Source: Pseudoruegeria sp039972875
Lineage (GTDB): Bacteria; Pseudomonadota; Alphaproteobacteria; Rhodobacterales; Rhodobacteraceae
DNA: 64,000 bases
Reading direction: 5' to 3'
Assembly (NCBI GenBank): GCA_039972875.1
Contig: JBDWMA010000011.1
Span: 1-64,000, forward strand
Shown here: positions 1 to 8,583 of the stretch, piece after piece
Layout: the number at the start of each line of letters is the position of its first letter
Numbering within the stretch: position 1 is the stretch's first letter
The notes under the pieces: generated by a model
The model's input: only the letters and a program-made list of their open reading frames with translations
Database searches by the model: none
Told to the model about the DNA's origin: nothing
Made by a program: the position numbers and the translations under genes

Positions 1-1
1 G

Positions 2-76
2 GCGTTCATTGAGGTGAACGGAGCACCTATAGAATTAATGGAAATAGATAGAGTTATTTGCGAGGAAGACATCTGA
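2..76 (+). CDS. C-terminal end of an unidentified protein (cut by window edge)
   Basis: A reading frame is open from the first bases and ends at TGA 74-76. It encodes 24 residues, ending ELMEIDRVICEEDI. The composition is protein-like (charged, no low-complexity decay) and no stop occurs before the window edge, but the stretch is too short to name. It could also be chance, because the following 250 bases look non-coding. Confidence 0.3.
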   Translation, partial: AFIEVNGAPIELMEIDRVICEEDI

Positions 77-368
77 CCGATCTTCGCTATGCCTGATAGC
101 TGCCATTCGTGCGGAAGTGATCAAGGGCCGCAAAGTCCCACGCAGCGGTCCTTGGTGCACAGAACGGCTAAGGTCCGCTTCGAGCCCATTTTGCCAATCT
201 TCTGTACTGCGGCTAAAGTCCGCTATCGGGAAACTTTTAATATCATGACCTTTTTTACCCAATGCTAGGGATCAATTGGTTGATCTTTTTCTTAAGTACT
301 TGATGCAAAATTTGTACAATAGATACGCTGATGTTTTCCGCAGCAGAAGACACGTTCCGGGTAATGGC
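77..368. other. Intergenic region with a decayed AAGTCCGC-type element
   Basis: No convincing gene. Bases 100-240 contain several variants of a short word: GCAAAGTCCCAC, TAAGGTCCGCT and TAAAGTCCGCT. The same word occurs again near 8806-8820 as GAAAGTCCGCTC. It reads as non-coding, recurrent intergenic sequence. A 75-codon minus-strand frame crosses it but resembles no protein family I know. Confidence 0.35.
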
Positions 369-1157
369 TTAGGGAGTTCGCGTCACGTATTTTTTGTTTG
401 AAATGGATTCACGATATCGGCGTTCGAATTCTGTTTCGATCAAGGAAGTCACAAAGTCGATGTGCGCATGCGCGGCTTTTTCTGCTTGGTGAGGCTGGGA
501 CTTGCAGATTGCGTCAACGATATCCGCGTGTTGTTGGAACAACTCATCCGCGACATTCACAATATCCAGGACCTCACTTCGATTGTAGAACAGACTACTT
601 TTGTTCAGCGAATATAGCCCTGCCATCATGTGGGTTAGTGTCCGGTTATGCGCCGCGAACACAATGGATTGGTGCAGTTCAAGGTCAAGTTGTGACGCAC
701 GTTCGCGATCGCTGTTCTGATCGGCGATTTGCATTTCTTCGAGAATACTTTGCAATTCGGCGATGTCGCGTTTCGTTGCGCGCTGCGCGGCAAGGCGGGC
801 TGCAAAGCCTTCCTGTTCGCGCCGATATTCTAGATTGTCTCGGATCGCTGAGGGACTGCGGTTGTACAAAGCGATCAACGCGGGCGACATGATCTCTCCG
901 CCCAGTTTGGTTATAGAAGCGCCGCCCTTGGGGATAATATCAACTAAGCCGCTTTCGTGGAGATGTTGAAGGGCCTGCCGTACCTTCGGACGGGAAATGC
1001 CCATCTGTTCGGCCAATTCACGTTCACCGGGCAACATGTCGTTTTCCCTTAGCACGCCAGATAGGATCAATTCCTCGATCTGCACGACGGCCGTGTCCGA
1101 AAGAGACGGGTTGTCGATTCGGTCGAACAGACGTCCAGGCGCGTTTTTCTTTCGCAT
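369..1157 (-). CDS. GntR-family transcriptional regulator, FCD subfamily (FadR/LldR-like)
   Basis: DNA-binding repressor or activator of 262 residues. The N-terminal winged helix-turn-helix (about residues 20-85) carries GERELAEQMGISRPKVRQAL, the GntR pattern. The C-terminal FCD ligand domain (about 100-245) has the helical run with ELHQSIVFAAHN, in which Asp/His residues usually bind a metal and an organic acid. It diverges from the TRAP/lactate dehydrogenase operon, with a long inverted repeat between them. FCD regulators beside LldD enzymes commonly respond to lactate or related hydroxyacids, so local control of that operon is a reasonable inference. The ATG at 1157 is preceded by purine-rich GGGAGCTGAGG. 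The ligand is not shown by the sequence. Confidence 0.88.
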   Translation of the reverse strand: MRKKNAPGRLFDRIDNPSLSDTAVVQIEELILSGVLRENDMLPGERELAEQMGISRPKVRQALQHLHESGLVDIIPKGGASITKLGGEIMSPALIALYNRSPSAIRDNLEYRREQEGFAARLAAQRATKRDIAELQSILEEMQIADQNSDRERASQLDLELHQSIVFAAHNRTLTHMMAGLYSLNKSSLFYNRSEVLDIVNVADELFQQHADIVDAICKSQPHQAEKAAHAHIDFVTSLIETEFERRYRESISNKKYVTRTP

Positions 1158-1252
1158 TCCTCAGCTCCCTTTTGTTCGGCATGAGCCGTTTTTCATTTTG
1201 TAACCGGATAAAACGCATTTGGAAACAAGGACATTCACGGAGTTTTCAAATT

Positions 1253-1299
1253 CTGGTAAATAAACTTGACCTTAATTACTGGTTAAGTTTATTTACCAG
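1253..1299. promoter_or_regulatory. Long inverted repeat, probable operator of the FCD regulator
   Basis: CTGGTAAATAAACTTGAC (1253-1270) is repeated in inverse as GTTAAGTTTATTTACCAG (1282-1299). Seventeen of eighteen positions pair, across an 11-base spacer. Overlapping it, TTACTGG (1277-1282) and CCAGTAA (1296-1302) form a second, nested inverted pair. It lies 95 bases before the regulator start and 60 bases before dctP, as expected for a shared divergent operator. Assignment to this regulator is inference. Confidence 0.65.
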
Positions 1300-1359
1300 T
1301 AAGCTCAGAGCGGTTTCGAATTCAAATGTATGCCGCGGGTGATTTAAAGGGAGGAACCT

Positions 1360-2397
1360 ATGAAGAATTTTGTAACAGCAGCAGTCGCTGGCCTAACGAT
1401 GACGGGTGTGGCGTCCGCACAAGAAACATTGGAAATGACATCTGCGTTCGGTCGTAACTTGCCGATCTTGGGCACAGCCGCTGTCGATTTCGTTGAGAAG
1501 ATCAACGGCATCTCCACAGAGATTGAGTTTGAACACTTCGATCCAAACGAGCTGGTCCCGACACTCGAAGCACTGGACGCTGTGTCCAATGGTTCTGTCG
1601 ACGCGGCTTACGCGACAACTGGTTACTGGCAGGGTAAAATCAACGCCGCATCCCTTTTCGCAGCGGTGCCCTTTGGCCCAGAAGCTGGCGAATTCATGGG
1701 CTGGATCCTATATGACGACGGGGCAAAATACTGGCAGCAAATGTATGACGACAATGGCTACAACGTAAAAACGTTGCCATGTGGTGTCATCGCGCCGGAA
1801 ACATCTGGTTGGTTCAAAGAAGAGATCAACACAGTTGAAGACCTGCAAGGTTTGAACATGCGGTTCTTCGGTCTTGGCGCGAAAGTTATGGAAAACTTGG
1901 GTGTGTCTACATCCCTTCTCGGTGCTTCCGACATTTTCCCAGCACTTGAGCGTGGCGCGATTGATGCGACTGAATTCTCAATGCCGTTGATCGATGCGCG
2001 CCTTGGGTTCCACAAAATCGCAAGCTACAACTACTTCCCAGGTTGGCACCAGCCATCCACATTGTTCGAGCTTCTGATCAACCGTGATGTCTGGGACGAC
2101 ATGGATGAAGTTGCACAAAATCAGATCGAAGTTGCCTGCCTTGCCAACATCACAACCAACCTTGCTGAAGGCGAAGCGACAAACTTTGCAGCGATGGTTG
2201 ATAACGTTGAAAACAACGGCGTGATCATCAAGCAGTGGCCTGATGAAATCATGACAGCGTTTGAAGACTCTTGGGCTGACGTGGTTGATGAATTGGCTGC
2301 AGACGATCCGTTTTTCCAAGAAGTATGGGCGGACCTTCAGGAATACCGCGAAGGGTATACTGTTTGGTCCACATCCATCTACCTACCACGCCAATAA
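1360..2397 (+). CDS. TRAP transporter periplasmic substrate-binding protein (DctP/TakP type)
   Basis: Captures an organic acid in the periplasm and delivers it to the DctQM membrane part. It has 345 residues. Residues 1-20 form a Sec signal peptide ending VASA before QETLEM. The mature part carries the TRAP core: LQGLNMRFFGLGAKVMENLG with the carboxylate-binding Arg, then a segment with ALERGAIDATEFSMP and a YFPGWHQP motif typical of the TakP/lactate-binding branch. GGGAGG sits just before the ATG. It is first in an operon with dctQ, dctM and an L-lactate dehydrogenase, which makes lactate or another 2-hydroxy/2-oxo acid the likely ligand. A hairpin after the stop would raise its level over the permease genes. 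Confidence 0.9.
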   Translation: MKNFVTAAVAGLTMTGVASAQETLEMTSAFGRNLPILGTAAVDFVEKINGISTEIEFEHFDPNELVPTLEALDAVSNGSVDAAYATTGYWQGKINAASLFAAVPFGPEAGEFMGWILYDDGAKYWQQMYDDNGYNVKTLPCGVIAPETSGWFKEEINTVEDLQGLNMRFFGLGAKVMENLGVSTSLLGASDIFPALERGAIDATEFSMPLIDARLGFHKIASYNYFPGWHQPSTLFELLINRDVWDDMDEVAQNQIEVACLANITTNLAEGEATNFAAMVDNVENNGVIIKQWPDEIMTAFEDSWADVVDELAADDPFFQEVWADLQEYREGYTVWSTSIYLPRQ

Positions 2398-2411
2398 CAC
2401 CAAATCGAAAC

Positions 2412-2445
2412 AAGGGCGGCGTGCAAACATGCCGCCCTTATTGTT
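2412..2445 (+). terminator. Intercistronic hairpin between dctP and dctQ
   Basis: AAGGGCGGC (2412-2420) pairs perfectly with GCCGCCCTT (2431-2439) around a 10-base loop, followed by ATTGTTTG. It acts as a partial terminator or 3'-end stabiliser. Such hairpins commonly follow binding-protein genes that must outnumber their permeases. Confidence 0.7.
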
Positions 2446-2468
2446 TGTAAGGGGAGGATCCCATCAAA

Positions 2469-3245
2469 ATGTCGGGACAAATAGATATTTCGACTGATCC
2501 GCATGCCGACGGCCATGTCGCAAGCGATAAAGACCAACAAACGATTTTCGATCGGTTGGTCGTGTTTGTATCCAGCGTAACAGGCTGGTTGTTTCCGATC
2601 CTTATGGTCGCGATCACGACGCAGGTTGTGATGCGCAAACTAGGTCACAACCAAGCGTGGTTGGATGACGCCCAATGGTGGATTTATGGGTTCGCGATGA
2701 CTGTTGGTTTTTCCTATGCCATCACAACCCAAAGCCACGTGCGCGTTGATATTTTGCACCAAAGCTTTAGCGCGGCGAAAAAAGCCAAGATCGAAGTTTT
2801 CGGGCTTGGGTGGCTGTTGATGCCTTTCCTGATCATTATGGCAGACGTCTTGTTCCACTACGGTTGGTCGTCGTTCATGGCCGGTGAAGGATCAAGCAGC
2901 GCGAATGGCTTGCATAAGCTCTATTTACTTAAACTCAGCCTGCCGGCTTTGTTCGTTCTCGCCATTTTGGCATCGATGTCGATGATGCGCCGCCATCTGA
3001 TGACAATCACAAATGTCCGTCTTTGGACGTTCCTGATCGGCATGTTCCCCGCCGCGTGGTTCTTGGCCGAACGCCTTTGCTACTACGTGCTTTGGTGGTT
3101 CATCCGCGTAAACAACAGCGAAATCGAAGTTCGCCGAATTTCGGACGACCCCCTGATCGCGCACAGCATTTGGTATGGGCTGATCATCGTCCTTGTCGCC
3201 ATCATCTTCAGCTTCGGCATAAACCGTCGCGCGTCTAAAGGATAA
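2469..3245 (+). CDS. TRAP transporter small permease (DctQ)
   Basis: Four-helix inner-membrane subunit that pairs with DctM in sodium-driven organic acid uptake. It has 258 residues, longer than the usual 160-200; the extra length is a hydrophilic N-terminus (about 30 residues) and a hydrophobic extension. Hydrophobic segments are visible at about 34-56, 75-92, 112-132 and 155-175, with two more near 185-205 and 235-255. The DDAQWWIYGFAMTVGFSYAI region matches the DctQ core. GGGGAGGATC provides the ribosome-binding site. It is the second gene of the TRAP operon, five bases before dctM. Confidence 0.85.
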   Translation: MSGQIDISTDPHADGHVASDKDQQTIFDRLVVFVSSVTGWLFPILMVAITTQVVMRKLGHNQAWLDDAQWWIYGFAMTVGFSYAITTQSHVRVDILHQSFSAAKKAKIEVFGLGWLLMPFLIIMADVLFHYGWSSFMAGEGSSSANGLHKLYLLKLSLPALFVLAILASMSMMRRHLMTITNVRLWTFLIGMFPAAWFLAERLCYYVLWWFIRVNNSEIEVRRISDDPLIAHSIWYGLIIVLVAIIFSFGINRRASKG

Positions 3246-3250
3246 TTACC

Positions 3251-4699
3251 ATGCAAATTCTTTCTTTCATGGGTGAACTTATGGACCTGAACCAATGGAT
3301 GGTGTTGTCCATGTTCTTGGGGTTCATTTACCTGCTGTTTAGCGGCATCCCTGTTGCCTACGCCCTTGTTGGTATCAGCCTTATTTTCATCGTCATCGGT
3401 GAATTCATTCTGGACCCCAACCGTCGTATCATTGAAGAATTCATCGAATATGACCGTGTCCGTTTAACCTATCAACGACTGGCCGCTGTTGGCGGGCGTT
3501 TCTTTGGCGGCACAATCAACAACCCCGTTCTTGTGGCCTTGCCGATGTTCATCTTTATGGGGCTGATGTTGGATCAATCCGGCGTTGCCCAACGTATGAT
3601 GCGGTCTATGCAGGTGTTGTTTGGTGCTGTGCGCGGCGGGCTGGCCTTGTCTGTTATGTTGATTGGCATCATCCTTGCCGCGTCTACAGGTGTGATCGGT
3701 GCATCCGTTGTTCTTTTGGGCGTGATGGGTATTCCGACGATGTTGGAACAAAAATACAATAGCCCCGTTGCCGCGGGTACAGTGGCCGCATCTGGTACAT
3801 TAGGCATCTTGATCCCGCCGTCGATCATGTTGGTGATCATGTCCGATCAACTTGCAATTTCGCTGGGTGATTTGTTCATGGGGGCCTTGTTGCCAGGGCT
3901 ATTGCTTGGTGGTCTCTATGTTGTTTATCTGATCATCTATGGCTTGTTGAACCCGAACGCGATGCCACTGCCGGAAGATCGCGAACCGGTTTCGATGAAA
4001 ATTATCGGCGAAGTTGCGCTTTCTGTACTGCCACCGTTCAGCCTTATTATGTTGGTTCTTGGATCGATTTTCTTTGGCTTTGCCACACCAACCGAAGCCT
4101 CAGGCCTTGGCGCACTTGGCGCAACATTGCTGGCGTTATTCAGTAAGAACCTGAACATGCGGGTGTTCAAAGAAGTGATGATGCAAACCCTGAAAACCAG
4201 CGGGTACATCGTCGGTATCTTTATCACGGCATCCTTCTTTGCCTTCGTTCTACGCCGCTATGGTGGTGACGAAATCATCGAAGGGATCGTGTTGGGGTCG
4301 TTCGAAAACCCTTACATGGTTGTTGGTTTCATTTTGTTCATCATCTTCTGCTTAGGCTTTTTGTTGGACTGGATCGAAATCACTTTGATCATCATGCCGC
4401 TTATGTTGCCTGTGATCCAAAACCTCGAATTGGCTGTGAATGGGTTTGGTGTTGTGGGTGATCCGTCTGTGGTGTGGTTTGCGATCCTTGTGGCGGTAAC
4501 GTTGCAGACTTCGTTCCTGACACCGCCCGTTGGTTTCGCTTTGTTCTACCTTAAAGGTGTTTGCCCACCCGAAGTGACATTGGGCCACATTTACCGCGGT
4601 GTTATCCCGTTCGTTCTGTTGCAGCTCTTTGGTCTTGGCCTCGTGTTTGCATTCCCAGCCCTCACAACTTGGTTGCCCGCTGTGGCATATGGAAACTGA
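3251..4699 (+). CDS. TRAP transporter large permease (DctM)
   Basis: The channel-forming inner-membrane subunit of the TRAP transporter, 482 residues with about 12 hydrophobic segments. Recognisable parts are FSGIPVAYALVGISL near the N-terminus, LVALPMFIFMGLMLDQSG, GTLGILIPPSIMLVI and PTEASGLGALGA, all DctM hallmarks. An insert of about 40 charged residues (around 55-95, with RRIIEEFIEYDRVRLTYQR) after the first helices is typical of the lactate/mannitol-like subgroup as I recall it. AAGGAT lies ahead of the ATG. An ATG at 3284 is possible but has weaker spacing. It is four bases from lldD and so almost certainly co-transcribed. Confidence 0.9.
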   Translation: MQILSFMGELMDLNQWMVLSMFLGFIYLLFSGIPVAYALVGISLIFIVIGEFILDPNRRIIEEFIEYDRVRLTYQRLAAVGGRFFGGTINNPVLVALPMFIFMGLMLDQSGVAQRMMRSMQVLFGAVRGGLALSVMLIGIILAASTGVIGASVVLLGVMGIPTMLEQKYNSPVAAGTVAASGTLGILIPPSIMLVIMSDQLAISLGDLFMGALLPGLLLGGLYVVYLIIYGLLNPNAMPLPEDREPVSMKIIGEVALSVLPPFSLIMLVLGSIFFGFATPTEASGLGALGATLLALFSKNLNMRVFKEVMMQTLKTSGYIVGIFITASFFAFVLRRYGGDEIIEGIVLGSFENPYMVVGFILFIIFCLGFLLDWIEITLIIMPLMLPVIQNLELAVNGFGVVGDPSVVWFAILVAVTLQTSFLTPPVGFALFYLKGVCPPEVTLGHIYRGVIPFVLLQLFGLGLVFAFPALTTWLPAVAYGN

Positions 4700-4702
4700 T
4701 CA

Positions 4703-5851
4703 ATGCGATTAAAGAACTGTCATAACTTTCACGACTACCGGAAGCTCGCTCAAAAACGGCTTCCGGGGCCTATCTTCAATTACATCGATGGGGGCGCAGA
4801 TGATGAAGTGACGATGCGTAAGAACACATCTGCTTATGATAGGGTGGATCTGGTTCCGAATGTATTGCGTGGCGTTGAAGACATCGATCTTTCCGTCACC
4901 GTGATGGGTCAAAAACTGGACGTTCCGTTTTATTGTTCGCCGACGGCTTTGCAACGCTTGTTCCATCACCAAGGGGAACATGCAGTTGCAGCCGTGGCCG
5001 AAAAGTTCGGAACGATGTTTGGTGTGTCATCACTGGGCACAGCATCCTTAGAAGACCTGAGGCAAAAGCATAGCAACCCGCAAGTGTATCAGTTCTATTT
5101 CCATAAAGATCGCGGGTTGAATTCTGCGATGATGCAGCGTGCCAAGGATGCTGGCGTTAACGTTATGATGCTTACGGTTGATAGTATCACTGGTGGCAAC
5201 CGAGAGCGCGATCTTCGAACTGGGTTCTCTATCCCGATGCGCCTAAACGTTCGCGGCTTGTATGAATTCATGTCTAAGCCGCACTGGGGTATCAACTATG
5301 TCACCCATGAAAAGTTCAAGCTGCCACAGCTGGACGAACATGTTGATATGTCCGGTGGCGCGAAATCCATCGGCGGGTATTTTACCGAGATGCTGGACCC
5401 CACGATGAACTGGGACGACGTCGCAAAAATGGTGCGCGAATGGGATGGTGAATTCTGTTTGAAAGGGATCATGTCTGTCGCAGACGCAAGGCGAGCAGTT
5501 GAAATTGGCTGCACGGGTATCGTGCTGTCCAACCATGGCGGGCGACAGCTTGATGGCTCTCGCACTGCGTTTGACCAACTCGAAGAGATTGTGATGGCGG
5601 TCGGTGACCGTATCGATGTGATCGTTGATGGTGGCATTCAGCGGGGCACACATATCCTCAAAGCGCTTTCACGTGGCGCAAAGGCTGTCGGTTTGGGGCG
5701 TTACTATCTTTATCCTTTGGCTGCAGCTGGCCAGGATGGTGTCGATAGAGCAATGACAACCCTGCATGCTGAAGTGCTTCGGGATATGCGTCTGATGGGA
5801 TGTAAATCAATTGCAGACCTATCACCGGCGAACCTTGTCGAAAATGATTAA
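4703..5851 (+). CDS. lldD: FMN-dependent L-lactate dehydrogenase (alpha-hydroxyacid dehydrogenase)
   Basis: Oxidises L-lactate (or another L-2-hydroxyacid) to the 2-oxo acid and passes electrons to the quinone pool. It has 382 residues, a normal length. The TIM-barrel FMN fold is clear: FNYIDGGADDE near the start; the catalytic-His motif LSNHGGRQLDGS at about 275; then VDGGIQRGTHILKAL and AVGLGRYYLYPLAAAGQ, which bind FMN phosphate. It is the last gene of the TRAP operon, so uptake and first oxidation are coupled. Related enzymes use glycolate or mandelate, so substrate specificity is inferred from context and overall resemblance to LldD. Confidence 0.88.
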   Translation: MRLKNCHNFHDYRKLAQKRLPGPIFNYIDGGADDEVTMRKNTSAYDRVDLVPNVLRGVEDIDLSVTVMGQKLDVPFYCSPTALQRLFHHQGEHAVAAVAEKFGTMFGVSSLGTASLEDLRQKHSNPQVYQFYFHKDRGLNSAMMQRAKDAGVNVMMLTVDSITGGNRERDLRTGFSIPMRLNVRGLYEFMSKPHWGINYVTHEKFKLPQLDEHVDMSGGAKSIGGYFTEMLDPTMNWDDVAKMVREWDGEFCLKGIMSVADARRAVEIGCTGIVLSNHGGRQLDGSRTAFDQLEEIVMAVGDRIDVIVDGGIQRGTHILKALSRGAKAVGLGRYYLYPLAAAGQDGVDRAMTTLHAEVLRDMRLMGCKSIADLSPANLVEND

Positions 5852-6173
5852 CCGTTCTTAGTCTCTTATGATGCGGCTACGAAAACGCGAACAGATTTTT
5901 GAACATTGGCCTTTTGCCATGGTGCATTTTCTGCCTGATCAAAATTTAGATAATGGGTGTTGACCAAAGGGAAGAAAAGGTCGGCCTGCGTCCGCATATT
6001 ACACGTTGGCCCAGACTGCGATGTAGGTCTGGTTTGGGTCAGACATGCTTGACGATTGGGTCAATATACGTTGACGCTGACCATTGAAAGGATTCAGAAG
6101 AACCGTGTCATCGAGTCAAAGATGCGCGACCTTCCACAAGATTGTCAGACGTCAGATGACTTTGACCTTTCCG
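5852..6173. other. Intergenic region without recognisable gene
   Basis: Nothing coding is visible. The sequence (for example CTTGACGATTGGGTCAATATACGTTGACGCTGACC around 6049-6083, given here only as location) contains related GACC/GGTCA words. It marks the left border of a decayed accessory region that runs to about 12.1 kb. Confidence 0.4.
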
Positions 6174-6428
6174 TCACAACATTGATCCAACCTCCACAAT
6201 TGACGCACGGAATTTGGTTCGATAGCTGGGACCGTTGCATGAAGTTCCATTCCTACAAAATGATGCTAACACGTTGATTTCACGCATACGGATCATTTCG
6301 ACTTTCTGATCGGGCGATAGGGCAGGGGCGCGACCACCAATGCGACCGTCCTTACGAGCTGCGGCCAACCCCTCAAGGGTGCGCTCTGCTATCTGGCGGC
6401 GTTCAAAATGGGAGAAGTGCGAAGACAT
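6174..6428 (-). pseudogene. Remnant of a serine recombinase (resolvase/invertase family)
   Basis: The readable part (about 6280-6428) contains ERRQIAERTLEGLAAARKDG then RIGGRAPALSPDQ. This is the end of the catalytic domain's long helix and the start of the C-terminal HTH region of small serine recombinases. The catalytic N-terminal domain with its active-site Ser is absent: an in-frame TGA occurs two codons before the first ATG, and no homologous sequence precedes it. The tail after IRMRE diverges from the family. It is a dead fragment from a past mobile element. Confidence 0.65.
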
Positions 6429-6684
6429 GGAATATCAATTCTCCGGCTGGCGTTGCCGTATCGATGTCCTCCGCCAAGGATCGGAAGCACGCGCCGCACC
6501 AACCTCGGCCAAAGCGTCATGGTGAGCGTTCAAGCTCTAGTCATTTGTCGATACGCGGGCATAGCCAACAATCATGCCGCATGATGCCAAAAACCATCGT
6601 TTTAGGGACGCAAACAGTCTTTTTCAGTCCTTGTTAGTTCGGCTATGTTCTTCAAAAATCGAATTTAAGCACCTTGGAGATGTC

Positions 6685-7201
6685 ATGAGCCAAACAATAC
6701 TGCATCGGGTTCTGGATCGAGCTCAATCTAACCTGACGAGAACAGACCAGTCTGAGCTTTCACCTACTTCAACACACTCGAAGTTATCTGCTGCGGAATT
6801 GCAAGAAACCGTTCAAGAACTTGGGTTCGAACCAACGACTCTTTACGTCGTACTGATGCAAACCGTTGGAAATGGCGGCTTCGGTCCTGGTTATGGCCTT
6901 ATGGGGCTTGCAGGTGGAGCAACGGACGACATGGGAAATACCGCTGTCGGGCTGTACAAAGATTTCGCCCAAAATGATCCTGACGATCCAGCTTGGAAGT
7001 GGCCATTTGGACTGCGCTATATACTCTTGCATTGATTGTTCGAGTAAAGACGCTTCGATAAAGACGTGGGACACAAACGAATGGGTAGATGGAACGTCAC
7101 CGTCACTTGCCATTCGATCTACGGGTTTTTCACTGATTGATTGGCTGGAAGCTTGGTCAGACGGCGTCAATTTCTGGGAAAAAATGTACCCGTCAATTTG
7201 A
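6685..7201 (+). pseudogene. Frameshifted SMI1/KNR4-family protein gene
   Basis: The first part (6685 to about 7014) reads MSQTILHRVL through GNGGFGPGYGLMGLAGG and WKWPFGL. The continuation lies in another frame (about 7014-7201) as CAIYSCIDCSS, then TGFSLIDWLEAWSDGVNFWE. Together they give the N- and C-terminal halves of the SMI1/KNR4 fold, used in contact-dependent toxin immunity proteins and other scaffolds. Family members normally have a few residues (a LPICHWG-like stretch) between GL and CAIYSC, so a small non-triplet deletion near 7013 probably caused the break. The start at 6685 follows CTTGGAGAT; an upstream ATG at 6574 lacks a good site. The product would not be functional unless the frameshift is an assembly error. 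Confidence 0.6.
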
Positions 7202-7260
7202 GCCTTTGATATGTATCTGGGTAAAAACTGGTCAGTTTTCTTCATCTCCAGAACTAATGT

Positions 7261-7545
7261 ATGAGCGTTGAAAATTACAATGATTTGCCGCCGAATGTTG
7301 GCGAAAGCAAACGTGCCTATTGTCTCAGGCTTCAAGAACTGGGCCATGAATAAATGTTCATGCGAAAAGCACTGGCCTACCATTTCCATGTCGATCTCGC
7401 CGAACATGCTACATTCATCAACGAATATGAGCTGGACCGCCTGCGGCACCTAACGATGCTGCCTCACTTGGCGTCTCGGAAGAATTCGCGGAACTTTGGA
7501 TTGCGCGACATGAATAGACGGGAGAGGTGGCCTAGGTCGGCATAG
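7261..7545 (+). pseudogene. Unrecognised short ORF interrupted by one in-frame stop
   Basis: ATG 7261 reads MSVENYNDLPPNVGESKRAY to TAA at 7351-7353. The same frame resumes at once with ATG 7354 (MFMRKALAYHFHVDLAEHATF) and runs to 7545. Either this is one gene of about 94 codons with a nonsense mutation, or two tiny ORFs, or chance. I recognise no family. The protein-like composition of both halves in one frame, in a region full of broken genes, favours a decayed gene. Confidence 0.3.
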
Positions 7546-7860
7546 ACGACTTAAAGTCGAAGCCGGTCTGAGATTGACCCGCCCTTTATTCTGCTTCCCT
7601 GAATTGGTTTTCGTAAGCAGCTACATGCTGCGGAAACAGGTCTCCATATGGCGGGTCACTGAAACCAAGCGCAGCTGTGGCAAATGCTGTTGCCAAGCGT
7701 CTCGTGCTTCCAGCCCATCGTGATGGACGCTGCGATCTGAAAATGTCGGCTTTCGGTATTGCAGAAGGTGTGCAAGGACGCCTCCTCAAGGCTTTGGATG
7801 CAGAGGTTGCCAGGTTGACTTTTTACTTCTTTGGGATGGGTTCTTCTGCTCTTCTTTCCG
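7546..7860. other. Intergenic decay region
   Basis: No supported gene. Frames here have no family resemblance. The stretch GCAGCTGTGGCAAATGCTG to TTTCGGTATTGCAGAAGG looks like the same kind of decayed, recurrent intergenic sequence as at 80-245 and 8640-8850. It replaces the lost C-terminal half of the adjacent MFS gene. Confidence 0.35.
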
Positions 7861-8583
7861 CTAATGGTGTTTGGCTTCTTCGGATATTGCGCCTTCAATG
7901 AGCAACACCAAGAAACACAGAGATCCAATCCCCATTAGTGCGGAAGAAGGAACGGCAAAAGCCGATGCATTTTGATCGTGTGCTGCGTCTACGTCGGCAC
8001 CTAAGGCCAACCTGATGGCGGCACCTACCAGAACGAGCGAGACCAGGGTCAAAATCAAAAGCCCTGTGAAAGCTCCAAACCCATTTGCAAAAACGACACC
8101 AATCCAAACTGCACCAAAGAACCCTCCGCTGCTCGCCGCCGCGTGGAAAGACGACATGATCGGTGCGCGCCAGTTGGTTTGAATAGCTGCGCCAAAGGTG
8201 TTCATAGCAACATCGACAGCCCCTTTACTCAGGCCGAAAAGAAGAGCCGCTCCAACCAGCGTGAACAAGGAAGGTGCCAATGCGGGTAAAACGATGCAAA
8301 TGCCATATGCCAATGCGAGGAGCATCGTCGCAGATTTGCTTCCAAGTCGGGACACCAACCATGCCGATGCAGGCATCCCGAGAAGCCCGCCTACCGCAAA
8401 AGCCAACAGGCTTAATGACAGAGAGGAATTGGACAAGCCGAGGGTTTCACGAAACGTTGGAACACAAACAGCCCATGCGCCAATCCCCATACCCTGAACA
8501 AGAAAAATTAAAGTCGTAGCAATCCGCGGCGCTCTAAGGAGTCGTCTGTGATAAAAATCATTCAATCTTGGAATCCTCTGCAA
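7861..8583 (-). pseudogene. C-terminally truncated MFS transporter
   Basis: The N-terminal half of a 12-helix major facilitator is well preserved: six hydrophobic segments and the inter-helix loop WLVSRLGSKSATM (the A-motif position, helices 2-3). A helix-7 start follows (IGSLCFLVLLIEGAISE), after which the frame ends at TAG 7861. Homologues continue for about 150 more residues after the conserved EGA motif. At 240 residues this is about 60 percent of the family length, and the downstream sequence has no matching frame. It is probably non-functional. The substrate cannot be inferred. Confidence 0.65.

Noticed and set aside
35..262. 75-codon minus-strand frame
   Set aside because: Covers recurrent AAGTCCGC-type intergenic sequence and has no family resemblance or good ribosome-binding site.
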